Assembly: GCF_014201195.1 (NCBI RefSeq)
Contig: NZ_JACHDS010000001.1
Coordinates: 4,960,001-5,024,000 of the forward strand
From: Nocardiopsis mwathae
GTDB taxonomy: Bacteria > Actinomycetota > Actinomycetes > Streptosporangiales > Streptosporangiaceae
Length of the DNA stretch: 64,000 nt
Direction: 5' to 3'
The notes beneath the pieces were generated by a model. The model saw only the letters and a list, made by a program, of their open reading frames with translations. It was not told the DNA's origin and did no database searches. This document shows, one piece after another, positions 18,301 to 26,688 of the stretch. Position numbers and translations under genes: made by a program. Numbering within the stretch: the stretch's first letter is position 1; each line of letters opens with the position of its first letter.

Positions 18301-18445
18301 CGACCACATCGACACCATCGCCGGGCTGGGTCGCCAGTACTTCGGGGCGGACCGGAGCTTCCGCAGTTCGCTCAACCGGAGCGCCCGCAGCGCCGCGTGG
18401 CGCCTGATCCGCGAACAGGAGGGCGTCATCGACGACGTGGCCTGA
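15299..18445 (+). CDS. hsdR: Type I restriction enzyme endonuclease/translocase subunit
   Basis: A 1048-aa HsdR. The N-terminal nuclease core has Asp144 and Glu158-Leu-Lys160 (GNRLDLALLLN ... TAELKNP), a PD-(D/E)XK site. The SF2 motor has Walker A ASAGSGKS (311-318), DEAH (435-438) and FTATPKAK. The C-terminal helical region contacts the methylase. It translocates and cuts unmodified DNA with HsdM and HsdS. It starts inside the hsdS stop and is followed by a terminator. No inactivating change seen. Confidence 0.93.
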   Translation: MSPVHHESAFGDAIVAAMVERGWQEGNPHDYRPDLGLDTAQLFTFIGATQPAEWDELLALYGNDADAAQVGFARRLDQAITADGLLTVLRKGVKDRGVLIRVAYFKPNLVLSDSVLDSYRANRLTVVRELEYATKPADKGNRLDLALLLNGIPIATAELKNPLTGQGVEQAKQQYRSDRDPTEPIFTRRVIANFAVDPDLVFVTTQLRGAKTQFLPFNTGSNGPGRPGGAGNPAPTAPGTYATSYLWEQIWERDNWLDLLERFVHLHRSKAPGGATTKTVIFPRYHQWDVVKKLTAHAARHGTGNNYLVMASAGSGKSNTIAWLAHRLSDLHAAPDAVDGATPGTPVFDKIIVITDRRNLDAQLRETVGSFEQTAGLVVPIDEKHGAKSEQLAQALSQGSGKIITVTLHTFPALLDYLKRDPKEIHGSRFAIIVDEAHSSQSGDAASAVRSALRDLGLDADSDDDGATTVDAKLKKKAEERSQAKNLSYFAFTATPKAKTLENFGTLDTIDGVTAYWPFHTYSMRQAIEEGFILDPLRNYVTYNTYWKLVNENPDEREVDPTKANPLLARYALTHDSTVAQHAKVIVEHFRAHTKGRLGGRAKSMVVTASRHSAVQMARAIKEYIGDRRYQGVGVLVAFSGSLTYEGEEVTESKENGGLAESALPKAFAYTRADDKATRSGGPGKPEYRILVVAEKYQTGFDQPLLTTMYVNKKLTGISAVQTLSRLNRTAERKAQSDLAVLDFVNEAEDIQAAFRPYFEEAETLPSDPNLLYTAQSRVMSPPILVGQEMQDFAGAYLAAEEKAAGSQAKWQKLHAELYRFLGPAVARFTDLIDSEDEYDRETAEQFRADLNDYIRKYGFLAQIVPYQDAELERLYLYGRHLLNRLPRRADGGVDVGDIDLSHMRVEKTGEHNLSLAPEGAAELPGFGDGSGGAKEPEKSLLSELIERFNEKHGTEFSEHDVILPFNAAVAEPRVRLAAVANNDQENFGVVFDEVFEDKMADHIDTIAGLGRQYFGADRSFRSSLNRSARSAAWRLIREQEGVIDDVA

Positions 18446-18452
18446 CGGCCCT

Positions 18453-18501
18453 CCCATCCAGCGCCGCCGGGCGAACCCGAACACGCCGGGCGCTGGATGG
18501 G
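18453..18501 (+). terminator. Rho-independent-type terminator after hsdR
   Basis: CCCATCCAGCGCC (18453-18465) pairs perfectly with GGCGCTGGATGGG (18489-18501), followed by CTATTTTC, 7 nt after the hsdR stop. It separates the R-M operon from the kinase gene. Confidence 0.85.
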
Positions 18502-18564
18502 CTATTTTCACCGTGAGCAACACTTGTCCCACAACGTGTCGATACGAGCGCAGTCGGGGGAACG

Positions 18565-20139
18565 GTGCCGGACGAGCCGATCGCTGGACGCTACGAGCTG
18601 ATCGAAGAGATCAGCTCCGGTGGCATGGGGACGGTGTGGCGCGGCTACGACGCCGTGCTGGACCGCGAGGTGGCGGTCAAGCGGATCCGCCACGACGAGA
18701 TCACGTCGCCGGAGGCCGCCGAACACTTCGCCCAACGCTTCAAGCGTGAAGCCCGGGTCACCGCGCGCATCCGGCACCACGGCGTACCCCAGGTCTACGA
18801 CGCCGTCCTGGAGAGCTCATACGACCAGGTCTACCTGGTGATGGAACTGGTGCGAGGCGTATCCCTGCGCGCGTTCATCGATCCGGACCGCCCCCTTCCC
18901 ATCGCGTGGGCCGCCGCCATGGCCGCGCAGGTCTGCACCGTCCTCTCCCACGCCCACGCCGTGCCCGTCGTCCACCGCGACCTCAAGCCGGACAACGTCC
19001 ACGTTGCCGACGACGGCACGGTCAAGGTCCTCGACTTCGGGATCGCGGCCATCCTGCGCAAGGGCGTCACGAAACTCACCGTGGATGGGAGCTACGTGGG
19101 AAGCTCCCACTACATGGCCCCAGAACAGGTGCGATGTGCGACGATCACGCCGCAGACCGACCTGTACGCCTTGGGTTGCGTCCTGCATGAGCTGCTGTGC
19201 GGCCGTGCCCTGTTCGACGGCGCGAACGAGTTCGATATCCGGCAGCAGCACGTGTCCGCGCAGCCCCGGCCGCTCCGTGAACTGCGCGCGGACGTCCCAC
19301 CCGAACTGGAGCGGCTGGTCCTGGAACTGCTGCGGAAGAATCCCGAGCGGCGGCCGATCGACGCCTACGCCGTCTACGAGCGGCTTCTGCCCTTCCTGCC
19401 ACCTCCCGGCTCACCCCCGCCCGCGTCGGATGAGCGGCTGCTCCGTGTCCCGGACCCCACCCTCATGTACCGGCGGCCGAACGCCCCGCGTCCGCGGGCC
19501 GAGGACACTCCTGCGGTGCCCGGCCCCACCGCGGTCGGTCCATCGGCGTCGCCGAGCTCCGCGCCCGACACCGCGCTACGGGACGCGATCAAGGCCGCGG
19601 TGGAGCACTCCGACGCGCTGTTGGAAGACGAGCGCTTCGGCCAGGCGGCGCAGGTGTTGCAGGACGTGATCACGCCCGCGGCGGACCTCCTTGGCTCGGA
19701 GAGTCCGCGTGTCTTGCGGCTGCGTGTACGGCGCGCGGCCATCCTGCAGGTCGGCGGCGACTCCCGGCGCGCACTGGCCGAATTCGACGCCCTCGCCGCC
19801 GCCTACGTGCGCACCGGGGGCCAGGCCAGCCCGGATGCGCTGAAGTGCCGTCGCCTCGCCGCCTACTGCCGTGCGGAGCTCGGGCAGGCGACCTCCGCCT
19901 TGAAGCAGCTTCGAGAGGTACTCGGGCGAGTGCGCGCGGATGAGGGCGACGCGTCCACCACCGCGCTGGAAGTGCGCCGGTATATCGGGTTCCTGCTCCT
20001 GACCGAGGGAAACACCGAAGCCGCCATCGACGTCCTCGAACCGCTCCACCAGGACCTGTGCCTCGTCAACGGGCCCGACCACGAGGAAACACGGGAGATC
20101 GAAGACGTCCTCGCCCAGGCGCGGTCGGCCGAGGGGTGA
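18565..20139 (+). CDS. Soluble Hanks-type Ser/Thr protein kinase with repeat-containing C-terminal tail
   Basis: A 524-aa protein. The kinase domain (residues ~8-270) is complete: glycine loop SSGGMGTVW, VAVKRI (Lys39), HRDLKPDN (137-144), DFG (157-159), APEQ. A proline-rich linker follows, then ~200 helical residues with TPR-like periodicity (RFGQAAQVLQDVITPAADLLG, ALKQLREVLGRV). There is no transmembrane helix or PASTA repeat, so it is cytoplasmic, unlike PknB. The GTG start follows GGGGG. It sits between a type I R-M operon and an orphan M-S pair, which suggests a phage-sensing or signalling role in defence (inference). A 3' relic of a paralogue lies at 1582-1710. Confidence 0.85.
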   Translation: MPDEPIAGRYELIEEISSGGMGTVWRGYDAVLDREVAVKRIRHDEITSPEAAEHFAQRFKREARVTARIRHHGVPQVYDAVLESSYDQVYLVMELVRGVSLRAFIDPDRPLPIAWAAAMAAQVCTVLSHAHAVPVVHRDLKPDNVHVADDGTVKVLDFGIAAILRKGVTKLTVDGSYVGSSHYMAPEQVRCATITPQTDLYALGCVLHELLCGRALFDGANEFDIRQQHVSAQPRPLRELRADVPPELERLVLELLRKNPERRPIDAYAVYERLLPFLPPPGSPPPASDERLLRVPDPTLMYRRPNAPRPRAEDTPAVPGPTAVGPSASPSSAPDTALRDAIKAAVEHSDALLEDERFGQAAQVLQDVITPAADLLGSESPRVLRLRVRRAAILQVGGDSRRALAEFDALAAAYVRTGGQASPDALKCRRLAAYCRAELGQATSALKQLREVLGRVRADEGDASTTALEVRRYIGFLLLTEGNTEAAIDVLEPLHQDLCLVNGPDHEETREIEDVLAQARSAEG

Positions 20140-20245
20140 CATCGCGCCGGCGCCCCGAGCGATGCCCGGGGCCGCGCGGCGCTACAGGTGGAGGGGCAGA
20201 CGTCGCGTCCGGGGACACCGCCACGCGGGAGTCAGCGTCACCCGA

Positions 20246-21475
20246 TCAGAGGGCTGTGTCCCGGGAGGCGCCGTTCCGCGGGGCCCGCGAGATATCGAGC
20301 AGCAGCGAGTCGCGGAGCTCTACCAGAGTCCGGTTCTCGTCGAGCGCATGCAGCGCCCGCCGGTGCAGCGGTTCCGCCACCTGGTGGAACCGCTGCCGCA
20401 CCTCGGGTTCGGGCCATGCGACCTCCAGGCGGGAGAAGGCGCGCCGACTGATCTCGCGGCCGTGTCGCCCTTGCGCGGCCCGTGACAGTTCATCGCTTCG
20501 GGAACGGAGCTCGTGCAGGAGCCACCACTGGTCGATGCTCTCGGCCGGACGTACTGCCAGGGTTCCGCGATTCGGGGCCATGGAGATCAGGGTGACCGCG
20601 ACTCCGGCTCCTTCGGGGCGGGGCGCGACCAGGATCGTTCCCGGGTCGCACACCGATCGCGGCTCCGCATGCCCATGGTCGCCCGCCTCGACGATGTAGG
20701 GGAGTGGGGCTTCCAGGACGTGGGCCGCGGCGACGCGTGGCACGGTGACGACGTCGCTGTCGGTGGACGGCTTGGCAGGGGCCTTCTTGCCGGTCACCGC
20801 GTCGGTCACCGCTCCGAACGTGCAGGCCGTCCAGCCTGCTCGGTGCCGCGTCCGTTCTCGATGGTGGGCGTCGGCCAGGGCGACGGCGTCGGCCGCGATC
20901 CCCACGTTGAGTTCGATCTTCGCTGCGATCAGGTCGAACAGGCGGAAGATCGTATCCATCTGCTCCTGCGGCGGAACGGCCACCGGCAGCTTCTTCAGCG
21001 CGTCGATGCTGAGCGTCGCCTCGACGTGTGCCGACGTCTCGCGGGAGATCTGCGCGCGGGCGGCCGGTGTATGGAGCCAGATCCTCAGCCAGCGCATGGT
21101 CCTGTGGTCCGTGGATCTGAGGATGCCGACGGAGCGCGTTGCGATCCAGCCGTCGTGCAGCGGCGTGACCAGAGCGGTCTCCCCGACCCTGGCGCCGACC
21201 AGAACGAGGACCAGGTCGCCCTCGCGCAGAATCGCCCGCTCGGTCGCCGTTGCAGGACGTACGGGATCCGCGGCGTGCTCCGCGGTGATGCGGCCTCCGC
21301 GGATATCTCCCGCCCGAACGATCGTCTGATCGGCGGGCCGGGGCTCATCGTTGAGCCCGTATGTCGCCGTCGCGTCCGCCAGACCGCCGACCGTGGCATG
21401 GCTCCATCCTTCGAAGAGCCCTGGCGCCTGGGGAAGGGGAAAGAGCGGAGGGGTGGCCGCGCAGTCGTGCGTCAT
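20246..21475 (-). CDS. HsdS-like specificity subunit of an M-S pair without R
   Basis: A 409-aa protein with two HsdS-type halves: FEGWSHATVGGLADATATYG ... VAVPPQEQMDTIFRLFDLI and GWTACTFGAVTDAV ... WPEPEVRQRFHQVAEPLHRRALHAL. ATG at 21475 overlaps the stop of the upstream methylase (ATGA, 21472-21475); an in-frame extension to 21670 lies inside that gene and is unlikely. Together they should form a methylating M-S complex. No HsdR gene is attached. It is convergent with the kinase gene 106 nt away. Confidence 0.82.
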   Translation of the reverse strand: MTHDCAATPPLFPLPQAPGLFEGWSHATVGGLADATATYGLNDEPRPADQTIVRAGDIRGGRITAEHAADPVRPATATERAILREGDLVLVLVGARVGETALVTPLHDGWIATRSVGILRSTDHRTMRWLRIWLHTPAARAQISRETSAHVEATLSIDALKKLPVAVPPQEQMDTIFRLFDLIAAKIELNVGIAADAVALADAHHRERTRHRAGWTACTFGAVTDAVTGKKAPAKPSTDSDVVTVPRVAAAHVLEAPLPYIVEAGDHGHAEPRSVCDPGTILVAPRPEGAGVAVTLISMAPNRGTLAVRPAESIDQWWLLHELRSRSDELSRAAQGRHGREISRRAFSRLEVAWPEPEVRQRFHQVAEPLHRRALHALDENRTLVELRDSLLLDISRAPRNGASRDTAL

Positions 21476-22944
21476 AGCTCGTCCAAGGCCCTTCGCAGCT
21501 CGATGTCCAGATTCCACGCTTCTTCGAGCTTCTTGTAGAGCTCCCATCTGATCTGGGCTATGCGCTGCCGGGAGTCGGCACCCGTGTCGCTCGGGTCGAC
21601 GGCGTGATTGGGCGGCAGCAGATCGCAGTGCCCGTCCACAAGCTCGTGGAGAGAGCGGGACCGACACCACCCGGGCTGATCCTGATAGCCCTCGGCGCCA
21701 TCGACGTCAGCGAAGCGCGGCGCCCCTCGCCAGGCGGCCAACGTGTGCAGGATCCGTTGGGTGCCGTCCCGCTCCAGCCGCCATCTGCGGCTGGTGCCGA
21801 TCTGCTCGGATACCTTCCGGGCGTTGATGAACAGGACCTCGCCGCGCCGGTCGGTTCCGCCCCTACCCTGTGGACTCTTGTCGCGGTTCAGCAGCCACAG
21901 GCAGCAGGGGATCCGCACATGCGGAAAGAGTCCCGGCGGAAGCGCCACCACGCACTCGACCAGGTCATCGCGGACCAGTCCCTCGCGAATGCTCTGATCG
22001 GCCTTGCGGCGGTTGGTCGCGGCGCCGTCGGGCATCAGCACCGCGGCTCGTCCGTGAGGTGCCAGGCCATGGACGATGTGCAGGAGCCAGGCGAAATTCG
22101 CGTCGCCGCGCGGCGGGGGAACGTGGTCGCTCCATCGCGGGTCGTGAGGATTCGGCGCGTCGGCCGTCCAGGAAGGCATGTTGAACGGCGGATTGGCGAG
22201 CACGATGTCGAACGGCTCGGTCATCGGCTCGGCGAGGCTGTCCATGGGTGGTGCCAGGTCGGCCTTGACGCCATGGGCTTCGAGGTTCATCTGCGCGATC
22301 TGCAGGGTGCCTGCGTGCAGGTCCTGGCCGGTCAGTCGCGCCCGGACATCGAGGGATGTGTGTCGGCGCAGGTAGCGAACGGCTTCGATCAGCAGGCCCG
22401 CTGAACCGCAGACAGGATCGCAGATCCGGTGCGCGTCACGCGGCTGCACCGCTTCCACCATCAGCCGGGCGATGTCGCGGGGGGTGAAGTAGTGCCCGCC
22501 CTTCGCCTGAGAGTCCGAGAGCTCCCTCAAGCAGTGTTCGAAGAGGTCGTCCAGTCTGTCCGCCCTGTTGATGGTCGAGATCAGGCCCCGCAGTTCGTTG
22601 TCGACGGTCGGGTGAAGGCTCGGCACATCGGCCTGGCCTGCGTCGGGGGTGTTGGGGGCGGCGTCTCGCGGCAGCCAGTGGTCGAGGAACTCTCGAACGC
22701 GCGGCCCCACCCGGGGCTCGCGCTCGGCTACGGCGACGAGCCACGACCAGGTCGGCCGGGGAGACTCCCGGCCATCGTCCTGCTGTGCCGCCCAGCGCCC
22801 GTAGACCAGGGAGACGACGATGCGCCAGGCGTCGTGCTCGTTGAGAGGGTTGCTCAGACCCTGCACCAGTCGCCGGACGTGGGGCGCCACGTCAGCCGGA
22901 CTTCTCACACTCACTCCCCACCGGTAGCGTTCTCCGTCCGCCAT
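21472..22944 (-). CDS. N6-adenine DNA methylase (HsdM-like) of an M-S pair
   Basis: A 490-aa methylase. The helical N-terminus has LDDLFEHCLRELSDSQAKGGHYFTP, then the SAM motif DPVCGSAG (176-183, a variant of DPACGTGG) and catalytic NPPF (251-254). ATG at 22944 follows GAGGGG. It is coupled to the specificity gene downstream and preceded by a small membrane-protein gene 23 nt upstream. It is distinct from the HsdM at 11965 and from the HTH-methylase at 9744, making three adenine methylases in one island. Confidence 0.85.
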   Translation of the reverse strand: MADGERYRWGVSVRSPADVAPHVRRLVQGLSNPLNEHDAWRIVVSLVYGRWAAQQDDGRESPRPTWSWLVAVAEREPRVGPRVREFLDHWLPRDAAPNTPDAGQADVPSLHPTVDNELRGLISTINRADRLDDLFEHCLRELSDSQAKGGHYFTPRDIARLMVEAVQPRDAHRICDPVCGSAGLLIEAVRYLRRHTSLDVRARLTGQDLHAGTLQIAQMNLEAHGVKADLAPPMDSLAEPMTEPFDIVLANPPFNMPSWTADAPNPHDPRWSDHVPPPRGDANFAWLLHIVHGLAPHGRAAVLMPDGAATNRRKADQSIREGLVRDDLVECVVALPPGLFPHVRIPCCLWLLNRDKSPQGRGGTDRRGEVLFINARKVSEQIGTSRRWRLERDGTQRILHTLAAWRGAPRFADVDGAEGYQDQPGWCRSRSLHELVDGHCDLLPPNHAVDPSDTGADSRQRIAQIRWELYKKLEEAWNLDIELRRALDEL

Positions 22945-22967
22945 GGCGCCCCTCGTCTCGCGCACCT

Positions 22968-23153
22968 TTACACGAGCCCGAGAGTGGACATGACCCGAAG
23001 GACGAGCGACAGCGTAGCGCCGAAGGCTGCCACCCCCGTTAGGATCGTTGTCGGCGCACCCGCCCCGCCAAGGGTCATCAGGATCCCCGCCAGAAGGGCC
23101 ACGATCACGGCCACCAGCGCCGCCACGGTCACGAACAACAGCTTCCGCTCCAT
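22968..23153 (-). CDS. Small two-helix membrane protein
   Basis: A 61-aa protein beginning MERKLLFVTVAALVAVIVAL, with a second hydrophobic stretch (TTILTGVAAFGATLSLVLRV), so a likely hairpin in the membrane. ATG at 23153 is the natural start; the longer frame to 23237 is not hydrophobic. It is the first gene upstream of the M-S pair on the same strand (23-nt gap), so probably co-transcribed. Function unknown; small membrane proteins in defence operons are often effectors, but nothing here proves that. Confidence 0.6.
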   Translation of the reverse strand: MERKLLFVTVAALVAVIVALLAGILMTLGGAGAPTTILTGVAAFGATLSLVLRVMSTLGLV

Positions 23154-23538
23154 GCGCAACTCCCACGGTTTCGGTACGGCGTGCGGCGCCGGCACAGCGC
23201 CGCACGGGAAAGGGTCACTCCCGGCGGTGTCGCCCACCGGGCACTGGCCAACGTAGAAGCGTGCGAGAGTCGAGCGGGGATAGCACTGCGTTTGGGATTT
23301 TCCCTTGCTTCAGCCCCCCATGAACCCGCTGGATTCGAGGGGCACGCCGTTTGGGATTAATGACGACACAAGGGCGCCCACCGGAGTCGCGGAAAGATCC
23401 AACCGACCCCGCAAGCCCGCTCCCGCGATGCCTCTGGCTCCAGCTCGCCACCGCCCGCGAGTGCTGGCCCCACGGGGTATCCGTCCACATCCCGCCTCAT
23501 GTCGGCGCCCGGAACTACCGACCCCACGCGGCCCGCGA
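23154..23538. other. Intergenic stretch, presumed promoter region of the M-S operon
   Basis: No ORF with a ribosome site or family resemblance. It separates the M-S operon (reading left) from the aminotransferase gene and should hold the M-S promoter, but no convincing -35/-10 pair was identified. Confidence 0.35.
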
Positions 23539-24336
23539 CTAGATGCCCTCCAGGGGGAGCTCTTCGTATTCCTTCCGAAGGATCTTGAACAAGCGGTGGT
23601 CCGGCGGCATCCGTACGCCGTCGATGGCGCTGATCGGGCGCACACCCACCGACGCGTTGGTGGCGAACGCCGCCTGCATGCGCGGCACATCCGTGAGGTT
23701 GACCGGGACGTCCACACTGCTCCCGTGAAGATCCTTCAGCAGTCGCATGGTCACGCCCGGGAGCACCGGCTCGTCGGGCCATATGACGCGCTCGCCATCG
23801 AAGAAGGCGATGTTCCAGGTCGCGCCCTCCGACACGAACCCCGAGCCGCTGGTGAAGAGAACGTCGTCGAAGCCGTTGATCTGGGCGCTTCGGCGGTGGT
23901 GGAGCAGGCCGAAGAGTCCCACATGTTTGACCGACGGCAGATCGCGGGCGTAGACGGCCGTCTGCACGCTCATCGGGGCCGGCGGCCCGGCCCCGGCGGT
24001 GCGGGTGGTGACGAGGATATGCGGCTCTGCCCGTGCCGCCGGGGACCCGATCTCAAGCTGGGGATCGAAGACGGTGACCCGAACGATGACGGTGACCCGA
24101 ACGATGACGGCCCCGCGTTCGTGACCGAGGGCACAGCGAATGAGATCCCGGACGCGGTGGGGATCCAGCTCGGTGCCGAACAGCTCGCGGCAGTCGGTGA
24201 CGAGCCGCTCCAGGTGCAGGGACAGACCGCGGACACGCCGGTCCTCGACCCGCATGGTGGTGAAGTGACCGTAGTTGGTCAGGGCCAGTGCTTGCAGCTC
24301 ATCAGGTGTGGCGGGCGAGCCGTTGAGTTGCGCCAT
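23539..24336 (-). CDS. Aminotransferase class IV family protein
   Basis: A 265-aa fold-type IV PLP enzyme related to branched-chain aminotransferases and aminodeoxychorismate lyase. Seen: LTNYGHFTTMRVEDRRVRGLSLHLERLV at the N-terminus, a central VKHVGLFGLLHHRR (candidate catalytic Lys in SVKH) and GFDDVLFTSGSGFVSEGATWNIAFFDG around the PLP phosphate site. The start MAQLNGSPAT at 24336 matches the usual family start; a GTG at 24360 is in frame. An exact 18-bp tandem duplication gives a repeated VIVRVT; the frame is kept. The substrate is not known. Confidence 0.75.
   Translation of the reverse strand: MAQLNGSPATPDELQALALTNYGHFTTMRVEDRRVRGLSLHLERLVTDCRELFGTELDPHRVRDLIRCALGHERGAVIVRVTVIVRVTVFDPQLEIGSPAARAEPHILVTTRTAGAGPPAPMSVQTAVYARDLPSVKHVGLFGLLHHRRSAQINGFDDVLFTSGSGFVSEGATWNIAFFDGERVIWPDEPVLPGVTMRLLKDLHGSSVDVPVNLTDVPRMQAAFATNASVGVRPISAIDGVRMPPDHRLFKILRKEYEELPLEGI
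24073..24108. repeat. Exact 18-bp tandem duplication inside a coding region
   Basis: GGTGACCCGAACGATGAC occurs at 24073-24090 and again at 24091-24108 without a mismatch. On the coding (minus) strand it repeats six residues, VIVRVT, in a predicted beta-strand. The lack of divergence suggests a recent slippage event. Confidence 0.9.
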
Positions 24337-24597
24337 AACGGGAGTCTGACACCCGCTCACACCTTCCCCAGTTCATCCAACGCCTACGCCCCGGAAAACC
24401 GGCTGTGCGCTTCGGCCCCGCGCCAGGCCGGATACGACCGGCAGAACCCGGGGCCGATCAGTACACGCACACCCTCCTCACACAGAGTCTCCACGCTTCT
24501 GTGGAAGGAGAGACGGTCGGCGTAGGCGGTGCCCACGAATATCTATCCAAGTCACCGCCCGAACGCGCCACGACTCGAGGCCCGGAGGCGGCCTCCG

Positions 24598-25632
24598 TCA
24601 GGGCTTGCGCGCCACGATCACGTCGCGCAGGATCGCCTGGTCGACCCGATGCTCGAAATTCCGGTAGGGGCCGGAGTCGAACACCTCCAGCCCAGCCGCG
24701 CGCAGCTCGGCGGCGACCTCCTCGCGCTTGGCCACCAGAGTGTTCCACGCGATGCCCATCGCACCGCCGGAGCGCAGCAACTCCATCCACACCGGAAGCC
24801 CTGCCCTGAGCAGGTCCAGCGGTGCGCGCCGCAGGCCTTCACCCTCGGTGCGGCTGCCGTGCTGCACGCCGTAGGGGGCATCGGTCACGAGCAAGTCGAA
24901 AGAGCCCGCGGCGTAGACGTCCCGGGCCTCGGTGGTATCGATGTTGCAGAAGCTCAGCCGCTGCGTATCGCCGGCCTTATAACGCTCCTTGCTCGGCGCC
25001 AGTGTGACCTCCAGTTGGCGCCCCAGGACCCGGCGCTGCCGGCGCACGGGGGCCACCTCGGCCTGGTGCTTCAGGCGCTTCCGCTTCAGATAGGTGCGGA
25101 TGAAGCCGGAGTAGGCCTCGAAGTCGCGCTTGTCGATATCCACGCCGGCGGCATCGTAGCCGTACATGATCGCCTGGTTCAGGGTCGTACCCCGGCCGCC
25201 CAGCGGATCGAGCACCGAGAATCGACGCCGGGCCATCTCACCGGCGAAATTCGAACTCCACAGGGTGACATTGAGCAGCAATTTGGTGAACTGCTCGTTG
25301 GTCTTGCCTTGGTATTTTTGAATCGTGATGAGATCATCATCGTACAGATCGAGCCTGTGCAGCTCCTTCGGTGCAAGCAGGTCCCCCTCGATGCGGAACA
25401 TTCCGTAGATCGAGGAAAGGTTCGCCAATAATGCCAGATCGGCCTCGGAAAGCTCGTCGGCCTCAAAGGTGAGGTAGGGGACTCCGCCGATCGAGGTCTG
25501 CTTGATGTCCGATATCCGGCCCTCCAGCGCGGCGCGGTTGAGCACCCCCAGCTCCGCCGTCATCAGACGCGCCGACGAGTCAGCGTACACGCGGTTGGCC
25601 GAAGGGAGCAGGAGGGTCGCATAGGTGGCCAT
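24598..25632 (-). CDS. TRM11-like SAM-dependent RNA methyltransferase
   Basis: A 344-aa protein. An N-terminal ~110-residue domain precedes a Rossmann methylase with SVLDPLGGRGTTLNQAIMYGYDAAGVDID (SAM site) and LLVTDAPYGVQHG (catalytic D/N-P-P-Y-type motif, here DAPYG). This combination fits UPF0020/TRM11-type N2-guanine methylases acting on tRNA or rRNA. ATG at 25632 follows AAGGA. The call to an RNA substrate is by family resemblance; a DNA substrate is not excluded. Confidence 0.65.
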   Translation of the reverse strand: MATYATLLLPSANRVYADSSARLMTAELGVLNRAALEGRISDIKQTSIGGVPYLTFEADELSEADLALLANLSSIYGMFRIEGDLLAPKELHRLDLYDDDLITIQKYQGKTNEQFTKLLLNVTLWSSNFAGEMARRRFSVLDPLGGRGTTLNQAIMYGYDAAGVDIDKRDFEAYSGFIRTYLKRKRLKHQAEVAPVRRQRRVLGRQLEVTLAPSKERYKAGDTQRLSFCNIDTTEARDVYAAGSFDLLVTDAPYGVQHGSRTEGEGLRRAPLDLLRAGLPVWMELLRSGGAMGIAWNTLVAKREEVAAELRAAGLEVFDSGPYRNFEHRVDQAILRDVIVARKP

Positions 25633-25834
25633 CGGGTGTCCTTCAGTTCGGGTCGGTGCCGCGTCGTGTACGGCCCGTGCTCAGGCCGACCCGCGGTGCG
25701 CCCCGCGGCGTGCCCGGCGGTCTCTCGGGCCGTCGTCCCGCTCCATGATCCCCGAAGCGCTGCCCCCCGCGCAAAGCCCGCGGCTGACAGGCCCGGCACG
25801 ACCCGACAACGCGACAAGCCGGGTGTCATCCGCA

Positions 25835-26688
25835 ATGAGCACCACGAGAATCCTGGTTTCGGGAAACTTCCACTGGAACGCCGGGTACAGCCACACCCTG
25901 GCGGAGTACGTGGCCGCCGCACCCACTCTCGGCTGTGAGATCGCGGTTTCGCGGCAGCTCTCCTGGTTCGACGACAGGGTGGGGCGGCGCCTACCCGTCC
26001 GCAACGACCTGGCCTGGGGCACCCATCTGGTCTTCATGTTCGAAGCCCGCCAGTACCTGGACGACGAGCAACTCTCCCTCGCGGGGCGCTTCCCCCGGCA
26101 CCGCAAGGCGATCATTGACTTCGACACCCACTGGGCCCCGCCACCTCTCCGTTCGGGGACGACTCGGCCGCCGGCTATCCCGCGGAGAGCTGGCACGAGC
26201 TGTACCGGACCCGCAGCGACCTGGTCCTCCAGCCCCGCCTGCCCGAATCCCTGCCTGGCGGCGCCACGTACTTCAGCTGCTATGGGCTTCCCGAGAAGGT
26301 CGTCGCACCCGCGGACTTCGGTGGCCCCGGGGCGCGAGACTGCGACATCCAGTACATCGGCAGCAACTGGTACCGGTGGGAGAGCCTGGTGAGGGCGGTC
26401 GAGGCCGCGCGTGCCGCGGATCCCCCGATGACTCGGCTGCGTGCCTGCGGCCGCTGGTGGGACGGGCCGCCCTGCCCGGGGTACGAGTCCGCCACCGCGA
26501 ACGAACCCGGTCTGCTACGCGCCATGGGCGTGGACGTGCATCCGCCCGTTCCCTTCGACCGCAACATCGCCGAGATGGGCGCGGCCGCCCTGACACCCGT
26601 GCTGGTGCGTCCACTGGTCGCCGGGGGTCGGCTACGCACCCCGCGGATGTTCGAGACGCTCGCCTCGGGCAGCACCCCCGTCTTCGAC
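25835..26688 (+). pseudogene. Frameshifted, 3'-truncated glycosyltransferase-like gene
   Basis: From ATG at 25835 the frame encodes a Rossmann-like start (TRILVSGNFHWNAGYSHTLAEYV) up to IDFDTHWAPP near 26140. There the sensible protein continues in another frame as TSPFGDDSAAGYPAESWHELY through IQYIGSNWYRWESLV to RTPRMFETLASGSTPVFDL, a glycosyltransferase-type donor-site end. At 26689 the sequence becomes IS630 transposase. The gene is thus broken twice: one frameshift and loss of its 3' end. The family call is moderate. Confidence 0.65.

Noticed and set aside
18565-23153. BREX or Pgl system
   Set aside because: A kinase and methylases are present but no pglZ phosphatase, brxC/pglY ATPase or brxL was seen, so the known systems do not fit.
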